Below, in pieces: positions 22,991-34,588 of a stretch of 64,000 nt of DNA (its first letter is position 1; every line of letters begins with the position of its first letter). The notes beneath the pieces are model-generated. The model saw only the letters and a list, made by a program, of their open reading frames with translations, did no database searches and was not told the origin of the DNA. The position numbers and the translations under genes are program-made. This DNA comes from Rutidosis leptorrhynchoides. Its lineage: Eukaryota > Streptophyta > Magnoliopsida > Asterales > Asteraceae. The stretch is from the NCBI RefSeq assembly GCF_046630445.1, contig NC_092336.1, positions 204,137,001 through 204,201,000 on the forward strand, given 5' to 3'.

Positions 22991-25122
22991 TGATACGCCC
23001 TGATTAGTCAAGTTTTTACGTGTCATTAATAGTAAAGGAAATATACGATGCATCAGGTGGGGTTTTATTATTTATAGTGTTGGGCCTAAATCTCTTTCTA
23101 TATTAATCTAAGGTTAATTGTGGAAAATATGGTCATACTATGAACAGTCGAATTAGACACAGGGCTTATTAAGATATTTTAGAATTCAAGATAGTGAGTT
23201 TACACAATATTAAAACCCAAGATCACTGGCCAGGTAGATCTAGTGAAGAGGCATGATCCTTTTGATTAAAAGACTGTTTGGAAAATCCAACAACCAAGTC
23301 CAGCTACAAATTTTCATAGACACCAGCTATTGGTTCTTAAATTGAGAGATAGAATAGTTGGTTTGGTTTATTTTTATATAATTTAGATAACGAAATAAAC
23401 AATTAATTAAACTTAAAATAGCTGACAAGCAAGGAACAACTAAGGATAAAGAAGACGAGTTTACTATGATGTTTGACAATGTAGACACGCTTAGATTAAT
23501 TAGATAGACCTTGGTGTAAAATTTTAAACCATACCAATTTAGTGCGCTTTCTAAATGATATGTCACTGGGAATTAGTTTATCGTGATTCTGATTAGATCG
23601 ACTACACCCAACTCTTGACACTACCCTTAACTGCCGTTAAGTATGGTAGTGGCCTTTGTTAGGGTGATGTGCATACCTTTACCGGGATGCATTGCGTACC
23701 TCAGGCACTCAAATAGAGTAGCATAGTGTGAATATATGATTCCTTTTAGGACTTAACAGTTCTTAACACCTTAATATACCCCTTTAAAAATCTAAGTGAG
23801 TGGCCATTTTGTATGATTTAAATTCTACTTTACAATACAATTATACAACATATGGCAATATCTTAAGATATGCTTCTGACACGGACCATGTCTTTTTGTA
23901 AGTTACAGTATTAGCGCATTGAGTCTTACGTCGACCATAACCTCTAGCGGACTAATCCTTATTATGGCGTTTAATACTGATAACTACTTACCCCTATTAG
24001 TATTTATTAAGCCCCAACGATGGATTATTGCCACGAGTATAATTGGAAAGTGTACCGTGAATTAAAATTACGCAAAACGTAATAAATTTTTATCTAAAAT
24101 AATAATTATCTATGTCATGGAAAACATACAAATAATTACCATCAATTAAAAATTCCAAACATAAAAGAAAGGATAGATAATACCGAATAATGCAGGCAGA
24201 ATAACATTTGTATTTCGTTAAAATATCCTAAGCGTTACAGAGCCAAGCTAGCCACTAATAATTATTTTCTAAGTCTCATATTTAACTCTCTTTTAATTAA
24301 TTAAGTTAACTAGATAGAAAGTAAGAAATTACATAATGAAAATAAATAAAAATTAAGAGTAAATTGGATAGTTGGTGTGTGTTGAAAATGGTTAAGGATG
24401 TATTTATAGAGTTGGAAGTCTTCAAAATTGCACCCGAAGTCCCTCTTGATAATTGCAGTTCAACACTTGAAATGGGTGTCGGGATACTGGCATCTTGTGA
24501 AGTCTCGGGTTGAAAACTGAAATAAAAATGGAATCTTGGAAGATACCGCCCGACATCGCGAAAATAGCCCTCGGTCCCGACATCTAATAATGGTGTCGGT
24601 CCCGACACCTATATGCTCTATACCGGTCGTACCAAGGTATCGGTCCCGGCACCTTGGGAGAGTGTCGGTCCCGACACCATTTTAGCCTGTACCGGTCCGT
24701 ACCATGTTATTGGTTCTGGTACCCTTGGGGGTGGTACTTATCGGTTTTTATCACGGATGCTTGTTCTGAAGTGCGTTTTTCGACCGTTCACTCTTTTGGC
24801 TCCAACTTCTTCGTTTCTTGGCCGATTTTGACAATTCTTGCGCTCACACGTTCGTAATTCATCTATATACAAGATGGTCTTAGGTAGGATCACTATCTTT
24901 AATTTCATAAAATAGTTCATTGGCGAAAGTGATACGTCTTTCTCAGTTTTGCTCTAGTTTCTTCGTTATTAGTCCATTTTCTTTGATTCTTGCGCCATTG
25001 TCTTCGTTTTCCAAGATCTACAAAATAAGCTAACAAAAAGAGATATTAGGTTCTTTTATATTTTTCTTGGCTAAAATGAGAGAGATAACGGAGGTAAAAA
25101 CATGACTTTTTACGCATTATCA
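22991..25122 (-). mobile_element. Solo LTR F
   Basis: Starts TGATACGCCC and ends GCATTATCA. Flanks are ctctt (22986-22990) and gtctt (25123-25127), a 5-bp TSD with one mismatch. No PBS, PPT or internal region is present, so it is a solo LTR from recombination between the two LTRs of one copy. The TATA box TCTATAAATA (24401-24410, minus) matches that of D, suggesting a related family. Confidence 0.7.
24540..24730. repeat. GTGTCGGTCCCGACAC palindrome array in LTR F
   Basis: The 7-bp stem GTGTCGG/CCGACAC with a 2-base centre is present near 24592-24608 and 24661-24679, with several decayed copies (accggtcgtacc, atcggtcccggcac, accggtccgtacc). It lies upstream of the LTR's TATA box in element orientation, as the CGCG array does in D. 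Confidence 0.6.
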
Positions 25123-25127
25123 GTCTT

Positions 25128-25680
25128 CCTTTGATAGGCGAAGAGATGAGCATGACAGATGTCTAACGATCACGTCAACGGTCGACTGTACGAACCACCA
25201 TTTGCAATAGATTAAATATAATAGCCATTTGTGCCACGCTTCTCTTTCTTTAAGTGTGTTGGAATGTTGTCGAATTTGTGTTACCTGCAGAATTTGTGCA
25301 ATAGCATAGACAAATGTTTTAAAGTGTTTATCTTTGACTTAGCTTTATGAAAGTGACTTGTCAAACACGTTGGGCAAGGCTTTCTTTCTTAGCTTTCCAT
25401 CATGAATACCAATTAAGTTAAGTTCATATTTGGATCATATCCATCTATAATTCATACTTTTATCATGTGCTAGCCGTTGGAATTAAATCGATAAAGCAAC
25501 TATTGCTTTGACCAGTTTATCCGATAAAGTTAACCAACTGCCATGAGCATTAACCATCAATCTCACTTTCAAGCACAAAATATAATTGCAGACATATAAT
25601 CTCATAATCTTGACTACATCATATGTATAAAAACGATAAAAACGATGGGACACTTCAACCCCCAAATTATCAACACACGT
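25128..25680. other. Non-coding stretch between LTR F and LINE remnant
   Basis: No supported coding region or repeat identified. Confidence 0.35.
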
Positions 25681-25688
25681 ACCCTTAT

Positions 25689-26430
25689 TTAATTGAAGCC
25701 TTTTCCATCTAAGCTTTTAAACAAAGCTATAGACCTTCCATATATTATGCCTAGAAATAAGAAAGGACTTAATGAGTCACCTTGACGAAAAACCCACTTG
25801 ATATTAAACTCGATCGTTGAAATACCGTTAACCAACACGGATGTACGATCATTATTCAAACACCTACCAAATATAATCTCGCCAACGGACACCGAAACCT
25901 AAATTAGATAACATATGATCCAGGAACTCTCAACTGAAGAAATCATACGTCTTCTCGAAATCCACCTTAAATATAATCAATTTTTTCTTCCTCTTTTTAT
26001 ACCAGCCAATCAACTGGTTAACAATCAACGACATATAAAATTTGTCTCTCTTTAATGAAATCAACTGTACGTTGCTAATGATCCTATCGATAACCAATCC
26101 ATACGATTGGCTAGCACCTTTCTAATTATTTTATATTGAACCCCGATTAAAAATATCGGACAATAGTCTCTAATACAAGAAGGGTTCAATATCTTAGGAA
26201 TTAAGGTCATAAATGATGATGAGGCGCCATGTGGTAATACTCTTGAAACGTTGTTTGAATTGAACGCACCTAGTCGCCTTTCAATAGATCCCAATGTTTT
26301 CTTATGAATAAAAAAGTGAATCTATTAGGGCCCGAAGATTTATCACTTCCACAATTTCATACCGCATTCCTTATTTCCTCCTCAGAGACCGCATCTTAAA
26401 TCATTAACTTTTTAGAAATTAATGATCCTT
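25689..26430 (-). pseudogene. Decayed LINE reverse transcriptase fragment
   Basis: Minus-strand pieces match plant LINE RT in order. SSFMTLIPKILNPSCIRDYCPIFLIGVQYKIIRKVLANR lies at about 26140-26240. A decayed FKVDFEKTYDFFSWEFLD block lies near 25930-25980. Then VLVNGISTIEFNIKWVFRQGDSLSPFLF is at 25730-25850. Stops and frameshifts separate them, and the catalytic FADD segment is missing. It is unrelated by nesting to the LINE at 45-60 kb. Confidence 0.8.
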
Positions 26431-26573
26431 TTCAAACCTTTAGTAGTCATGAATATCATCCTTCCTAACTCTTTTAACTGTTTAAAAGTTGTTTTTGACA
26501 TGTCGAAAGTATTCTGAATACTTTATTCACTAGCATAATCGTCACAAATAAATATTGTTGACGTATAAAAAGA

Positions 26574-27005
26574 TGAAATGTCTAATGTTTAGCTTCAATT
26601 TATGTTTCGGTTAATTATTTGATCATGTACACATAGGTTTAGGTTGAAGGTGATGAATGTTGAAGATGGAGATCATGAATATGATAACAACAATCTCAGA
26701 TCTGAATAACATGAATTTGATATTGATAATCGATACAAGAATTAGCACATGAATTCAATCGTAGACAAGATTGAATCCACGGCTCCCTTGAACTCATTCA
26801 TAATTGTATGAATGATCACGGTTTAGCTCAAGTCTCTCAACAATGTGTTGAGAGAGTTTGGGGATAAAACACCTAGTGTGTGTGTGTGTGTGAAAATGAA
26901 AGCTCTAAGTGACTAAGATGTGATGCATAAGTATTTATACTCCATACTCATGCTCACTTACGTGTTAATCAATCACATATGCACATCTCACATTGGGTTA
27001 CATTG
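26574..27005 (-). mobile_element. 3' LTR of element B (part; continues at 43370-43379)
   Basis: Begins TGAAATGTCTAATG after the TSD aaaga (26569-26573) and is cut by element A at 27005. The last ten bases, tgacccaaca, are on the other side of A (43370-43379). Reconstructed length is about 442 bp. A CA/TG run (about 26877-26892) is inside. Confidence 0.9.
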
Positions 27006-30000
27006 TGAAATGTCCCGTTCTTATTGATTAAAAACGTTCCATATTAATTGATTTCGTTGCGAGGTTTTGACCTCTATATGAGACGTTTTTCAAAGACTGC
27101 ATTCATTTTTAAAACAAACCATAACCTTTATTTCATAAATAAAGGTTTAAAAAGCTTTACGTAGATTATCAAATAATGATAATCTAAAATATCCTGTTTA
27201 CACACGACCATTACATAATGGTTTACAATACAAATATGTTACATCGAAATCAGTTTCTTGAATGCAGTTTTTACACAATATCATACAAACATGGACTCCA
27301 AATCTTGTCCTTATTTTAGTATGCAACAGCGGAAGCTCTTAATATTCACCTGAGAATAAACATGCTTTAAACGTCAACAAAAATGTTGGTGAGTTATAGG
27401 TTTAACCTATATATATCAAATCGTAACAATAGACCACAAGATTTCATATTTCAATACACATCCCATACATAGAGATAAAAATCATTCATATGGTGAACAC
27501 CTGGTAACCGACATTAACAAGATGCATATATAAGAATATCCCCATCATTCCGGGACACCCTTCGGATATGATATAAATTTCGAAGTACTAAAGCATCCGG
27601 TACTTTGGATGGGGTTTGTTAGGCCCAATAGATCTATCTTTAGGATTCGCGTCAATTAGGGTGTCTGTTCCCTAATTCTTAGATTACCAGACTTAATAAA
27701 AAGAGGCATATTCGATTTCGATAATTCAACCATAGAATGTAGTTTCACGTACTTGTGTCTATTTTGTAAATCATTTATAAAACCTGCATGTATTCTCATC
27801 CCAAAAATATTAGATTTTAAAAGTGGGACTATAACTCACTTTCACATATTTTTACTTCGTCGGAAAGTAAGACTTGGCCACTGGTTGATTCACGAACCTA
27901 TAACAATATATACATATATATCAAAGTATGTTCAAAATATATTTACAACACTTTTAATATATTTTGATGTTTTAAGTTTATTAAGTCAGCTGTCCTCGTT
28001 AGTAACCTACAACTAGTTGTCCACAGTTAGATGTACAGAAATAAATCGATAAATATTATCTTGAATCAATCCACGACCCAGTGTATACGTATCTCAGTAT
28101 TGATCACAACTCAAACTATATATATTTTGGAATCAACCTCAACCCTGTATAGCTAACTCCAACATTCACATATAGAGTGTCTATGGTTGTTCCGAAATAT
28201 ATATAGATGTGTCGACATGATAGGTCGAAACATTGTATACGTGTCTATGGTATCTCAAGATTACATAATATACAATACAAGTTGATTAAGTTATGGTTGG
28301 AATAGATTTGTTACCAATTTTCACGTAGCTAAAATGAGAAAAATTATCCAATCTTGTTTTACCCATAACTTCTTCATTTTAAATCCGTTTTGAGTGAATC
28401 AAATTGCTATGGTTTCATATTGAACTCTATTTTATGAATCTAATCAGAAAAAGTATAGCTTTATAGTCGGAAAAATAAGTTACAAGTCATTTTTGTAAAG
28501 GTAGTCATTTCAGTCGAAAGAACGACGTCTAGATGACCATTTTAGAAAACATACTTCCACTTTGAGTTTAACCATAATTTTTGGATATAGTTTCATGTTC
28601 ATAATAAAAATCATTTTCTCAGAATAACAACTTTTAAATCAAAGTTTATCATAGTTTTTAATTAACTAACCCAAAACAGCCCGCGGTGTTACTACGACGG
28701 CGTAAATCCGGTTTTACGGTGTTTTTCGTGTTTCCAGGTTTTAAATCATTAAGTTAGCATATCATATAGATATAGAACATGTGTTTAGTTGATTTTAAAA
28801 GTCAAGTTAGAAGGATTAACTTTTGTTTGCCAACAAGTTTAGAATTAACTAAACTATGTTCTAGTGATTACAAGTTTAAACCTTCGAATAAGATAGCTTT
28901 ATATGTATGAATCGAATGATGTTATGAACATCATTACTACCTTAAGTTCCTTGGATAAACCTACTGGAAAAGAGAAAAATGGATCTAGCTTCAACGGATC
29001 CTTGGATGGCTCGAAGTTCTTGAAGCAGAATCATGACACGAAAACAAGTTCAAGTAAGATCATCACTTGAAATAAGATTGTTATAGTTATAGAAATTGAA
29101 CCAAAGTTTGAATATGATTATTACCTTGTATTAGAATGATAACCTACTGTAAGAAACAAAGATTTCTTGAGGTTGGATGATCACCTTACAAGATTGGAAG
29201 TGAGCTAGCAAACTTGAAAGTATTCTTGATTTTATGAAACTAGAACTTTTGAAATTTATGAAGAACACTTAGAACTTGAAGATAGAACTTGAGAGAGATC
29301 AATTAGATGAATAAAATTGAAGAATGAAAGTGTTTGTAGGTGTTTTTGGTCGTTGGTGTATGGATTAGATATAAAGGATATGTAATTTTGTTTTCATGTA
29401 AATAAGTCATGAATGATTACTCATATTTTTGTAATTTTATGAGATATTTCATGCTAGTTGCCAAATGATGGTTCCCACATGTGTTAGGTGACTCACATGG
29501 GCTGCTAAGAGCTGATCATTGGAGTGTATATACCAATAGTACATACATCTAAAAGCTGTGTATTGTACGAGTACGAATACGGGTGCATACGAGTAGAATT
29601 GTTGATGAAACTGAACGAGGATGTAATTGTAAGCATTTTTGTTAAGTAGAAGTATTTTGATAAGTGTATTGAAGTCTTTCAAAAGTGTATGAATACATAT
29701 TAAAACACTACATGTATATACATTTTAACTGAGTCGTTAAGTCATCGTTAGTCGTTACATGTAAATGTTGTTTTGAAACCTTTAGGTTAACGATCTTGTT
29801 GAATGTTGTTAACCCATTGTTTATTATAACAAATGAGATGTTAAATTATTATATTATCATGATATTATGATATATAATATATCTTAGTATGATGTATATA
29901 CAGTTAAATGTCGTTACAACGATAATCGTTACATATATGTCTCGTTTCGAAATCATTAAGTTAGTAGCCTTATTTTTACATATGTATTTCATTGTTAATA

Positions 30001-30430
30001 CACTTAATAATATATTTACTTATCATTTAACATAATTAACCAAGTGTATCAATATCTTAATATGATTCATATGTACCTAGTAAGACGTTGTTATAACGAT
30101 AATCGTTATATATATCGTTTTCGAGTTTCTTAAATTAATAGTCTCATTTTTATGTATATAACTCATTGTTAAAATACCTAATGAGATACATACTTATAAT
30201 AAAAACATGTTAACTATATATATAACCATATATATGTCATCGTATAGTTTTTATAAGTTTTAACGTTCGTGAATCACCGGTCAACTTGGGTGGTCAATTG
30301 TCTATATGAAACATATTTCAATTAATCAAGTCTTAACAAGTTTGATTGCTTAACATGTTGGAAACATTTAATCATGTAAATATCAATCTTAATTAATTTA
30401 TATAAACATGGAAAAGTTCGGGTCACTACA
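27006..30430 (-). mobile_element. 3' LTR of Gypsy A
   Basis: 3425 bp, TGAAATGTCCC to GGGTCACTACA, flanked on the left by the TSD cattg (27001-27005). It is the same length as the 5' LTR (39940-43364) and differs at only about 20 positions by eye, all substitutions. This points to a recent insertion. Confidence 0.95.
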
Positions 30431-30445
30431 GTACCTACCCGTTAA
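30431..30445 (-). promoter_or_regulatory. Polypurine tract of Gypsy A
   Basis: The minus strand reads TTAACGGGTAGGTAC directly before the 3' LTR, where plus-strand DNA synthesis starts. The identical 15 bases recur inside A at 38091-38105. Confidence 0.7.
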
Positions 30446-30465
30446 ATAAATTTCGTCCCGAAATT

Positions 30466-31118
30466 TTAAGCTGTTGAAGGTGTTGATGAATCTTCTGGAA
30501 ATAGATGCGGGTATTTCTTTTTCATCTGATCTTCACGCTCCCAGGTGAACTCGGGTCCTCTACGAGCATTCCATCGAACCTTAACAATTGGTATCTTGTT
30601 TTGCTTAAGTCTTTTAACCTCACGATCCATTATTTCGACGGGTTCTTCGATGAATTGAAGTTTTTCGTTGTTTGGATTTCATCTAACGGAATAGTGAGAT
30701 CTTCTTTAGCAAAACATTTCTTCAAATTCGAGACGTGGAAAGTGTTATGTACAGCCGCGAGTTGTTGAGGTAACTCAAGTCGGTAAGCTACTGGTCCGAC
30801 ACGATCAATAATCTTGAATGGTCCAATATACCTTGGATTTAATTTCCCTCGTTTACCAAATCGAACAACGCCTTTCCAAGGTGCAACTTTAAGCATGACC
30901 ATCTCTCCAATTTCAAATTCTATATCTTTTCTTTTATTGTCAGCGTAGCTCTTTTGTCGACTTTGGGCGGTTTTCAACCGTTGTTGAATTTGGATGATCT
31001 TCTCGGTAGTTTCTTGTATAATCTCCGGACCCGTAATCTGTCTATCCCCCCACTTCACTCCAACAAATCGGAGACCTGCACTTTCTACCATAAAGTGCTT
31101 CAAACGGCGCCATCTCAA
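30466..31118 (-). pseudogene. Integrase C-terminus and chromodomain of Gypsy A
   Basis: Continues pol after a frameshift. The frame 31118-30630 has the integrase tail [21 protein letters not shown], the GPF-like module [23 protein letters not shown] and FHVSNLKKC. Near 30660 a second one-base frameshift leads to a frame holding the chromodomain blocks [29 protein letters not shown], with TAA at 30466-30468. Chromodomains of this group direct integration to modified chromatin. Confidence 0.85.
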
Positions 31119-34100
31119 TGCTTGAATGGTAGCTGTTGTTGTAGGAAAATTCTGCTAACGGTAGATGTCGATCCCAACTGTTTCCGAAATCAATAACACA
31201 TGATCGTAGCATGTCTTCAAGCGTTTGTATCGTCCTTTCGCTCTGCCCATCAGTTTGTGGATGATAGGCAGTACTCATGTCTAGACGAGTTCCTAATGCT
31301 TGCTGTAATGTCTGCCAGAATCTTGAAATAAATCTGCCATCCCTATCAGAGATAATAGAGATTGGTATTCCATGTCTGGAGATGACTTCCTTCAAATACA
31401 GTCGTGCTAACTTCTCCATCTTGTCATCTTCTCTTATTGGCAGGAAGTGTGCTGATTTGGTGAGACGATCAACTATTACCCAAATAGTATCAAAACCACT
31501 TGCAGTCCTTGGCAATTTAGTGATGAAATCCATGGTAATGTTTTCCCATTTCCATTCCGGGATTTCGAGTTGTTGAAGTAGACCTGATGGTTTCTGATGC
31601 TCAGCTTTGACCTTAGAACACGTCAAACATTCTCCTACGTATTTAGCAACATCGGCTTTCATACCCGGCCACCAAAAATGTTTCTTGAGATCCTTGTACA
31701 TCTTCCCCGTTCCAGGATGTATTGAGTATCTGGTTTTATGAGCTTCTCTAAGTACCATTTCTCTCATATCTCCAAATTTTGGTACCCAAATCCTTTCAGC
31801 CCTATACCGGGTTCCGTCTTCCCGAATATTAAGATGCTTCTCCGATCCTTTGGGTATTTCATCCTTTAAATTTCCCTCTTTTAAAACTCCTTGTTGCGCC
31901 TCCTTTATTTGAGTAGTAAGGTTATTATGAATCATTATATTCATAGATTTTACTCGAATGGGTTCTCTGTCCTTCCTGCTCAAGGCATCGGCTACCACAT
32001 TTGCCTTCCCCGGGTGGTAACGAATCTCAAAGTCGTAATCATTCAACAATTCAATCCACCTACGCTGCCTCATATTCAGTTGTTTCTGATTAAATATGTG
32101 TTGAAGACTTTTGTGGTCAGTATATATAATACTTTTGACCCCATATAAGTAGTGCCTCCAAGTCTTTAATGCAAAAACAACCGCGCCTAATTCCAAATCA
32201 TGCGTCGTATAATTTTGTTCGTGAATCTTCAATTGTCTAGACGCATAAGCAATCACCTTCGTTCGTTGCATTAATACACAACCGAGACCTTGCTTTGATG
32301 CATCACAATAAATCACAAAATCATCATTCCCTTCAGGCAATGACAATATAGGTGCCGTAGTTAGCTTTTTCTTCAATAACTGAAACGCTTTCTCTTGTTC
32401 ATCATTCCATTCAAATTTCTTCCCTTTATGCGTTAATGCAGTCAAGGGTTTTGCTATTCTGGAAAAGTCTTGGATGAACCTTCTGTAGTAACCAGCTAGT
32501 CCTAAAAACTGGCGTATGTGTTTCGGAGTTTTCGGGGTTTCCCACTTTTCAACAGTTTCTATCTTTGCCGGATCCACCTTAATACCTTTTTTGTTCACTA
32601 TGTGACCGAGGAATTGAACTTCTTCCAACCAAAATGCACACTTTGAAAACTTAGCGTACAATTCTTCCTTCCTCAATACTTCTAACACCTTTCTCAAATG
32701 TTCACCGTGTTCTTGGTCATTCTTTGAGTAAATAAGTATGTCATCAATGAAAACAATGACAAACTTGTCAAGGTATGGTCCACACACTCGGTTCATAAGG
32801 TCCATGAACAAAGCTGGTGCATTAGTTAAACCAAACGGCATGACCATAAACTCGTAATGACCGTAACGTGTTCTGAAAGCAGTCTTTGGAATATCATCTT
32901 CTTTCACCCGTATTTGATGATACCCGGAACGTAAGTCAATCTTTGAATAAACAGACGAGCCTTGTAGTTGATCAAATAAGTCATCGATTCTCGGTAGTGG
33001 GTAGCGGTTCTTGATGGTAAGTTTGTTCAACTCTCGGTAGTCGATACACAACCTGAATGTACCATCTTTCTTCTTGACAAACAAAACAGGAGCTCCCCAC
33101 GGTGATGTGCTTGGTCGAATGAAACCACGCTCTAAAAGTTCTTGTAATTGGCTTTGTAGTTCTTTCATCTCGCTGGGTGCGAGTCTGTAAGGAGCACGAG
33201 CTATTGGTGCAGCTCCTGGTACAAGATCTATTTGAAATTCAACGGATCGATGTGGGGGTAATCCCGGTAATTCTTTCGGAAATACATCGGGAAATTCTTT
33301 TGCAATGGGAACATCATTGATGCTCTTTTCTTCAGTTTGTACTTTCTCGACGTGTGCTAGAACAGCATAGCAACCTTTTCTTATTAGTTTTTGTGCCTTC
33401 AAATTACTAATAAGATGTAGCTTCGTGTTGCCCTTTTCTCCGTACACCATCAAGGGTTTTCCTTTTTCTCGTATAATGCGAATTGCATTTTTGTAACAAA
33501 CGATCTCTGCTTTCACTTCTTTCAACCAGTCCATACCGATTATCACATCAAAACTCCCTAACTCTACTGGTATCAAATCAATCTTAAATGTTTCGCTAAC
33601 CAGTTTAATTTCTCGATTCCGACATATATTATCTGCTGAAATTAATTTACCATTTGCTAATTCGAGTAAAAATTTACAATCCAAAGGCGTCAATGGACAA
33701 CTTAATTTAGCACAAAAATCTCTACTCATATAGCTTCTATCCGCACCCGAATCAAATAAAACGTAAGCAGATTTATTGTCAATAAGAAACGTACCCGTAA
33801 CAAGCTCCGGGTCTTCCTGTGCCTCTGCCGCATTAATATTGAAAACTCTTCCGCGGCCTTGTCCATTCGTGTTCTCCTGGTTCGGGCAATTTCTAATAAT
33901 GTGGCCCGGTTTTCCACATTTATAACAAACTACATTGGCATAACTTGCTCCGACACTACTTGCTCCGCCATTACTCGTTCCGACACCATTTGTTCCTTTC
34001 GTTCTGTTAACCCCTGGTCCGTAGACATCACACTTCGCCGCGCTATGACCATTTCTTTTACACTTGTTGCAAAATTTGGTGCAGAACCCCGAGTGATACT

Positions 34101-34588
34101 TTTCACACCTTTGGCATAGCTGCTTCTGATTGTTGTTGTTGTTGCGGTTATTATTGTTGTTGGGATGATTGTTGTAGCTGCTGTTGTTGTTGTTGTTGTT
34201 GTTGTTGGGCCGTTTGTTGTAGTTGCGATTGATGTTGCGATTGTTGGGATAATTGTTGCGATTATTGTTGTAATTACTGTTGTTGTATTGGTGATTCTTA
34301 TCACCGTTTTCCTCCCACTTTCTTTTGACTTGCTTCACATTGGCCTCTTCAGCAGTCTGTTCTTTAATTCTTTCTTCAATCTGGTTCACTAGTTTGTGAG
34401 CCATTCTACATGCCTGTTGTATGGAGGCGGGCTCGTGTGAACTTATATCTTCTTGGATTCTTTCCGGTAATCCTTTCACAAACGCGTCGATCTTCTCTTC
34501 CTCATCTTCGAATGCTCCCGGACACAATAGGCACAATTCTGTGAATCGTCTTTCGTACGTGGTAATATCAAATCCTTGGGTTCGTAAC
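31042..34588 (-). pseudogene. Gag C-terminus, protease, RT, RNase H and integrase of Gypsy A
   Basis: A frame of over 1160 codons. In order from Met 34536: end of the Gag core; a very Asn-rich tract (about residues 80-137); two zinc knuckles, [14 protein letters not shown] and [14 protein letters not shown]; protease with [11 protein letters not shown] (about 260); RT with [11 protein letters not shown] and catalytic FIDDILIYS (about 597); RNase H with [13 protein letters not shown] (about 741) and DHKSL; integrase HHCC (930-970) and D, D, E in [15 protein letters not shown] and GQSERT (about 1000-1097). All catalytic residues are present. The frame ends at a TAG caused by one extra G in a G run near 31050. 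Upstream it runs open into solo LTR I at 34588. Confidence 0.95.
34130..34300 (-). repeat. Trinucleotide (AAC)n-rich tract encoding poly-Asn in A's Gag
   Basis: Plus-strand (gtt)n repeats with scattered substitutions translate on the minus strand to runs of up to eight Asn, just before the zinc knuckles. Confidence 0.8.

Noticed and set aside
27753-28016. Conserved 87-codon frame, repeated at 40687-40950
   Set aside because: It is duplicated only because it lies in both LTRs of A; no known domain and no coding signature.
34165-34392. Plus-strand Val-rich frame
   Set aside because: It is the antisense of the poly-Asn tract in the Gag of element A.
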